Source: Lachnospiraceae bacterium UBA938 (GTDB taxonomy: Bacteria > Bacillota > Clostridia > Lachnospirales > Lachnospiraceae). From it: a stretch of DNA of 17,731 bases. Location of the stretch: the NCBI GenBank assembly GCA_002293475.1, contig DBDG01000052.1, forward strand, positions 1 to 17,731, in the 5' to 3' direction. Shown here one piece after another: positions 15,368-17,731 of this stretch. The notes beneath the pieces are model-generated. The model did not search any database. It was not told where the DNA came from and saw only the letters and a program-made list of their open reading frames with translations. Numbering within the stretch: position 1 is the first letter of the stretch; each line of letters begins with the position of its first letter. The position numbers and the translations under genes are program-made.

Positions 15368-16287
15368 GTGATTTGATGAAGGTCTCATCCAATCCCCATA
15401 TCCGGTCCGGTTTACATACCAGTCAGATCATGCTTACAGTCATTATTGCCCTGCTTCCAGCGGCCGGATTCGGGATCTATCATTTCGGCATCAATGCCCT
15501 TGTTTTGATTGCCGTCACCGTAGCGACCACCGTCCTGACGGAGTTCCTGTTTACCAAGCTCATGAAAAAGCCGGTTACAGTCGGTGACTATTCGGCGGTG
15601 GTGACCGGCCTGCTGCTGGCGCTTAATCTGCCGCCCGGGGCGCCGTGGTGGATTGCCGTGGTCGGCGGTATCTTTGCCGTCCTAGTGGTCAAGATGCTGT
15701 TCGGGGGGCTGGGGCAGAATTTCATGAATCCCGCCTTGGCGGCTAGGTGCTTTTTATTGCTGGCCTATACCCCGATCATGTGTAATTTTGATACCGACGC
15801 TTTTACGGGAGCGACACCGCTGGCCTCTTTAAAAAACGGGGAGACGGTAAATGTGCTTAACATGATTACCGGCCATATTGCCGGAACCATCGGCGAGACC
15901 TCGGTGATTGCCATTGTCTCGGGAGCCTGTCTGCTGATTCTTTTGGGTGTGATTGACTTAAGAATACCGGGAACCTATATTGTGTCATTTGTGGTTTTTT
16001 TGATTCTTTTTGGCGGTTCCGCCAATCCGGCCTTTGTTACCGCCCATCTGTCAGGTGGCGGCCTGATGCTAGGGGCGTTTTTCATGGCGACCGACTATGT
16101 GACCCGCCCGCTTACGAAGCGGGGGCAGTATCTGTATGGGATATTGTTGGGGCTGCTGACGGCGGTCTTCCGGGTCTTCGGTTCCGCGGCGGAGGGTGTT
16201 TCTTATGCGATCATCATTGGGAACCTGCTGGTTCCGCTGATTGAGAAAATAACCGTACCTAGGTATTTTGGATACAGAAGAAGTTAA
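15364..16287 (+). CDS. rnfD: Rnf electron transport complex subunit RnfD
   Basis: Integral membrane subunit of Rnf, thought to form part of the ion channel and to carry covalent FMN. The 307-residue sequence has many membrane helices. The covalent-flavin motif TGAT lies at residues 148-151 (DAFTGATPLAS), where family knowledge puts FMN on the last Thr. GGLGQNFMNPALAARCF (114-130) is a typical RnfD/NqrB stretch, and the C-terminus has the DYVTRPLTKRGQ-like loop. Start ATG overlaps the rnfC stop by 4 bp. It is followed after 22 bp by rnfG. Confidence 0.94.
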   Translation: MSDLMKVSSNPHIRSGLHTSQIMLTVIIALLPAAGFGIYHFGINALVLIAVTVATTVLTEFLFTKLMKKPVTVGDYSAVVTGLLLALNLPPGAPWWIAVVGGIFAVLVVKMLFGGLGQNFMNPALAARCFLLLAYTPIMCNFDTDAFTGATPLASLKNGETVNVLNMITGHIAGTIGETSVIAIVSGACLLILLGVIDLRIPGTYIVSFVVFLILFGGSANPAFVTAHLSGGGLMLGAFFMATDYVTRPLTKRGQYLYGILLGLLTAVFRVFGSAAEGVSYAIIIGNLLVPLIEKITVPRYFGYRRS

Positions 16288-16299
16288 AATATTAAAGTC

Positions 16300-16304
16300 A
16301 GGAG
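16300..16304 (+). promoter_or_regulatory. Ribosome binding site fixing the rnfG start
   Basis: AGGAG lies 5 nt before ATG 16310. It supports this start over an in-frame ATG at 16268 that would add 14 residues, overlap rnfD and lack such a site. Confidence 0.75.
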
Positions 16305-16309
16305 TCGCT

Positions 16310-16921
16310 ATGTTTAATATGATGAAAGATGCGATGGTGATTTTTGTTATTACGCTGGTAGCCGGATTGTTTTTGGGCGGCGTATATGAGATTACCAAGG
16401 CGCCGATAGCCGAAGCTGCCGAGGAAGCGGCACGGGCGGCCTATGTTCAGGTGTTTGCAGGCGCTGATGAATTTGTGGAAGTCGCAGCGGATGAGCGGGC
16501 GACAGCGGATCCGGAATGGCAGGAAAATTACGGCGGGGTAGAGATCAATGCGGTTCTGCAGGCTTTGGACGAGAGCGGGGCGGGGCTGGGATATGTGCTA
16601 CAGGTGACCACTCATGAGGGTTACGGCGGCGACATTACCTTGACAGTCGGTATCAGGTCGGACGGATCTTTAAACGGGGTGGCGGTTTTGGATATAAGCG
16701 AAACCGCCGGACTAGGCATGAGAGCGGAAGATGTGCTGGTTCCCCAGTTCGCGGATAAAAGCGCCGCACAGTTTGTTCTGACAAAAACCGCGGCGGCGGC
16801 TGAGGCGGAGATCGAAGCAATCAGCGGGGCGACGGTTACTTCCGATGCTTTTGTGAATGCCGTGAACGCTGGACTGTTTTATTATGAGATTAAGTTAGGA
16901 GGTGACGGCAATGCATCCTAA
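16310..16921 (+). CDS. rnfG: Rnf electron transport complex subunit RnfG
   Basis: A membrane-anchored flavoprotein of Rnf with most of its mass outside the cytoplasm. The 203-residue protein has an N-terminal membrane anchor (about 5-27), then a soluble FMN-binding domain. It carries the covalent-FMN motif SGATVTS, with Thr175 as the expected attachment site. GYGGDITLTVGI (104-115) and ISETAGLGMRAE (129-140) are conserved in the RnfG/NqrC family. The start follows AGGAG. It overlaps rnfE by 11 bp. A low-complexity Ala/Glu run (KTAAAAEAEIEA) precedes the flavin motif. Confidence 0.93.
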   Translation: MFNMMKDAMVIFVITLVAGLFLGGVYEITKAPIAEAAEEAARAAYVQVFAGADEFVEVAADERATADPEWQENYGGVEINAVLQALDESGAGLGYVLQVTTHEGYGGDITLTVGIRSDGSLNGVAVLDISETAGLGMRAEDVLVPQFADKSAAQFVLTKTAAAAEAEIEAISGATVTSDAFVNAVNAGLFYYEIKLGGDGNAS

Positions 16922-17731
16922 AGAGAACGGCTTATCGGAGCGGCTGCTCAATGGCCTGATAAAAGAGAACCCTACCTTCGTGCTGATGCTTGGCATGTGT
17001 CCTACGTTGGCGGTCACGACTTCGGCAGTTAACGGCCTTGGCATGGGTCTGACCACCTTAGCGGTGCTTGCCTTAAGCAACCTGCTGATTTCCCTGCTCC
17101 GCCATATTATCCCTGACAGGGTGAGGATACCGGCTTTTATCGTGATCATTGCCACGTTTGTCACGGTCGTCGAATTGCTGATGAAGGCTTATATATCGTT
17201 TTTATATGATGCCTTGGGACTGTATATCCCTTTGATCGTTGTCAACTGCATTATATTAGGCCGGGCAGAGGCCTATGCTTCCAAGTCCGGGGCAGCGCTG
17301 TCATTCTTTGACGGTGTCGGTATGGGGCTTGGATTTACCGTCGCGCTTACGGTCATCGGTGCCATCCGGGAAATCCTGGGAGCCGGTGAACTCTTCGGTT
17401 TTTCCGTTATGCCGGCGGGCTATGTGCCAAGCACGATCTTTATAATGGCACCGGGAGCCTTTTTTGTCCTGGCCTGCCTGACAGCCATCCAGAACAAGGT
17501 GAAGCGTTACGGAGAGAAAAAAGGCAAGGACATGTCGCGGATACAGTCAGGATGCAGTACCGACTGTATGAACTGTGAGGACGCAGGCTGTAGCCGCCGG
17601 TTATTCCCCTTTGGTGTCGCGGACGTAGCAGAACCTGACGAGGCCGTTGGCGATGATGAGACATACGAGTTTATTGACCTTGATCTGACGTTTGAGTTCA
17701 TTGACCTGGAGGCGCAGGATAAAGCAGAGGC
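16911..17731 (+). CDS. rnfE: Rnf electron transport complex subunit RnfE, 3' partial, with cysteine-rich acidic extension
   Basis: Membrane subunit of Rnf, paralogous to RnfA. ATG 16911 follows GGAGG (16899-16903) and overlaps the rnfG stop by 11 bp. At least 273 residues are visible, and the frame is still open at the window end. The core, about residues 1-200, has six or so membrane helices and the conserved cysteines Cys30 (LGMCPTLAVT) and Cys113 (VNCIILGRAEAYA). These correspond to the sites that hold a membrane [2Fe-2S] cluster with RnfA. Typical RnfE is about 195-240 residues. Here a hydrophilic tail follows, with four cysteines CSTDCMNCEDAGC (Cys215, 219, 222, 227), then an acidic segment with the duplicated phrase EFIDLDLTF/EFIDLE. 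The core call is firm. The tail may be a lineage-specific extension, or the frame may run on past the window. rnfA and rnfB are probably next. Confidence 0.92.
   Translation, partial: MHPKENGLSERLLNGLIKENPTFVLMLGMCPTLAVTTSAVNGLGMGLTTLAVLALSNLLISLLRHIIPDRVRIPAFIVIIATFVTVVELLMKAYISFLYDALGLYIPLIVVNCIILGRAEAYASKSGAALSFFDGVGMGLGFTVALTVIGAIREILGAGELFGFSVMPAGYVPSTIFIMAPGAFFVLACLTAIQNKVKRYGEKKGKDMSRIQSGCSTDCMNCEDAGCSRRLFPFGVADVAEPDEAVGDDETYEFIDLDLTFEFIDLEAQDKAE

Noticed and set aside
1..17731. A hidden defence system, mobile element, CRISPR array or biosynthetic cluster
   Set aside because: All large frames match known housekeeping, regulatory or energy families. I saw no transposase, integrase, direct-repeat array or target-site signature.

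Overview
The window looks like chromosomal DNA from an anaerobic Clostridia-type Firmicute, most likely a Lachnospiraceae-like gut fermenter. This rests on the gene families and their order, not on any database search. The clues are a Na+-pumping oxaloacetate decarboxylase, the neighbourhood HI0933-type flavoprotein - cmk - ispH - ribosomal protein S1, a YprB-type nuclease, and an rnfCDGE operon in the clostridial order. Base composition is medium GC and Shine-Dalgarno sequences are AGGAGG-like. There are no rRNA, tRNA, CRISPR, phage or insertion-sequence signatures. Everything reads as core chromosome.

Layout. (1) 1-2484: the end of a decarboxylase operon, with the membrane beta subunit (cut by the window start) and the carboxyltransferase alpha subunit, closed by a long hairpin terminator. 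(2) 2563-5191: a new promoter and a large membrane hybrid histidine kinase with two receiver domains. (3) 5228-6783: a TetR-type and an RpiR-type regulator. (4) 6780-11053: a run of housekeeping genes, namely an FAD flavoprotein that overlaps the RpiR gene by 4 bp, cytidylate kinase, IspH (isoprenoid synthesis) and ribosomal protein S1. IspH and S1 are often one fused protein in Clostridia; here they are two reading frames overlapping by 20 bp. (5) 11218-11994: a CheR methyltransferase with no other chemotaxis gene near it. (6) 12170-13879, minus strand: a YprB-like exonuclease followed by a GNAT acetyltransferase. (7) 14039-17731: rnfC, rnfD, rnfG and the start of rnfE, tightly packed; the window ends inside rnfE.

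How they fit. The decarboxylase and Rnf are both ion-pumping energy converters, so the two ends of the window probably support a Na+ or H+ gradient in fermentation (inference). Rnf couples reduced ferredoxin to NAD+. The beta/alpha decarboxylase pumps Na+ using the energy of decarboxylation, with biotin carried on a separate protein that is not in view.

I did not find a convincing undescribed multi-gene system. The best leads are: a TTT-TGA overlap between ispH and rpsA that could allow +1 frameshift fusion; a cysteine-rich, acidic, repeat-bearing extension on RnfE; a near-perfect 18-bp dyad between yprB and rnfC; and repeat-rich sequence on both sides of the orphan cheR, including a 74-codon open frame after its stop.
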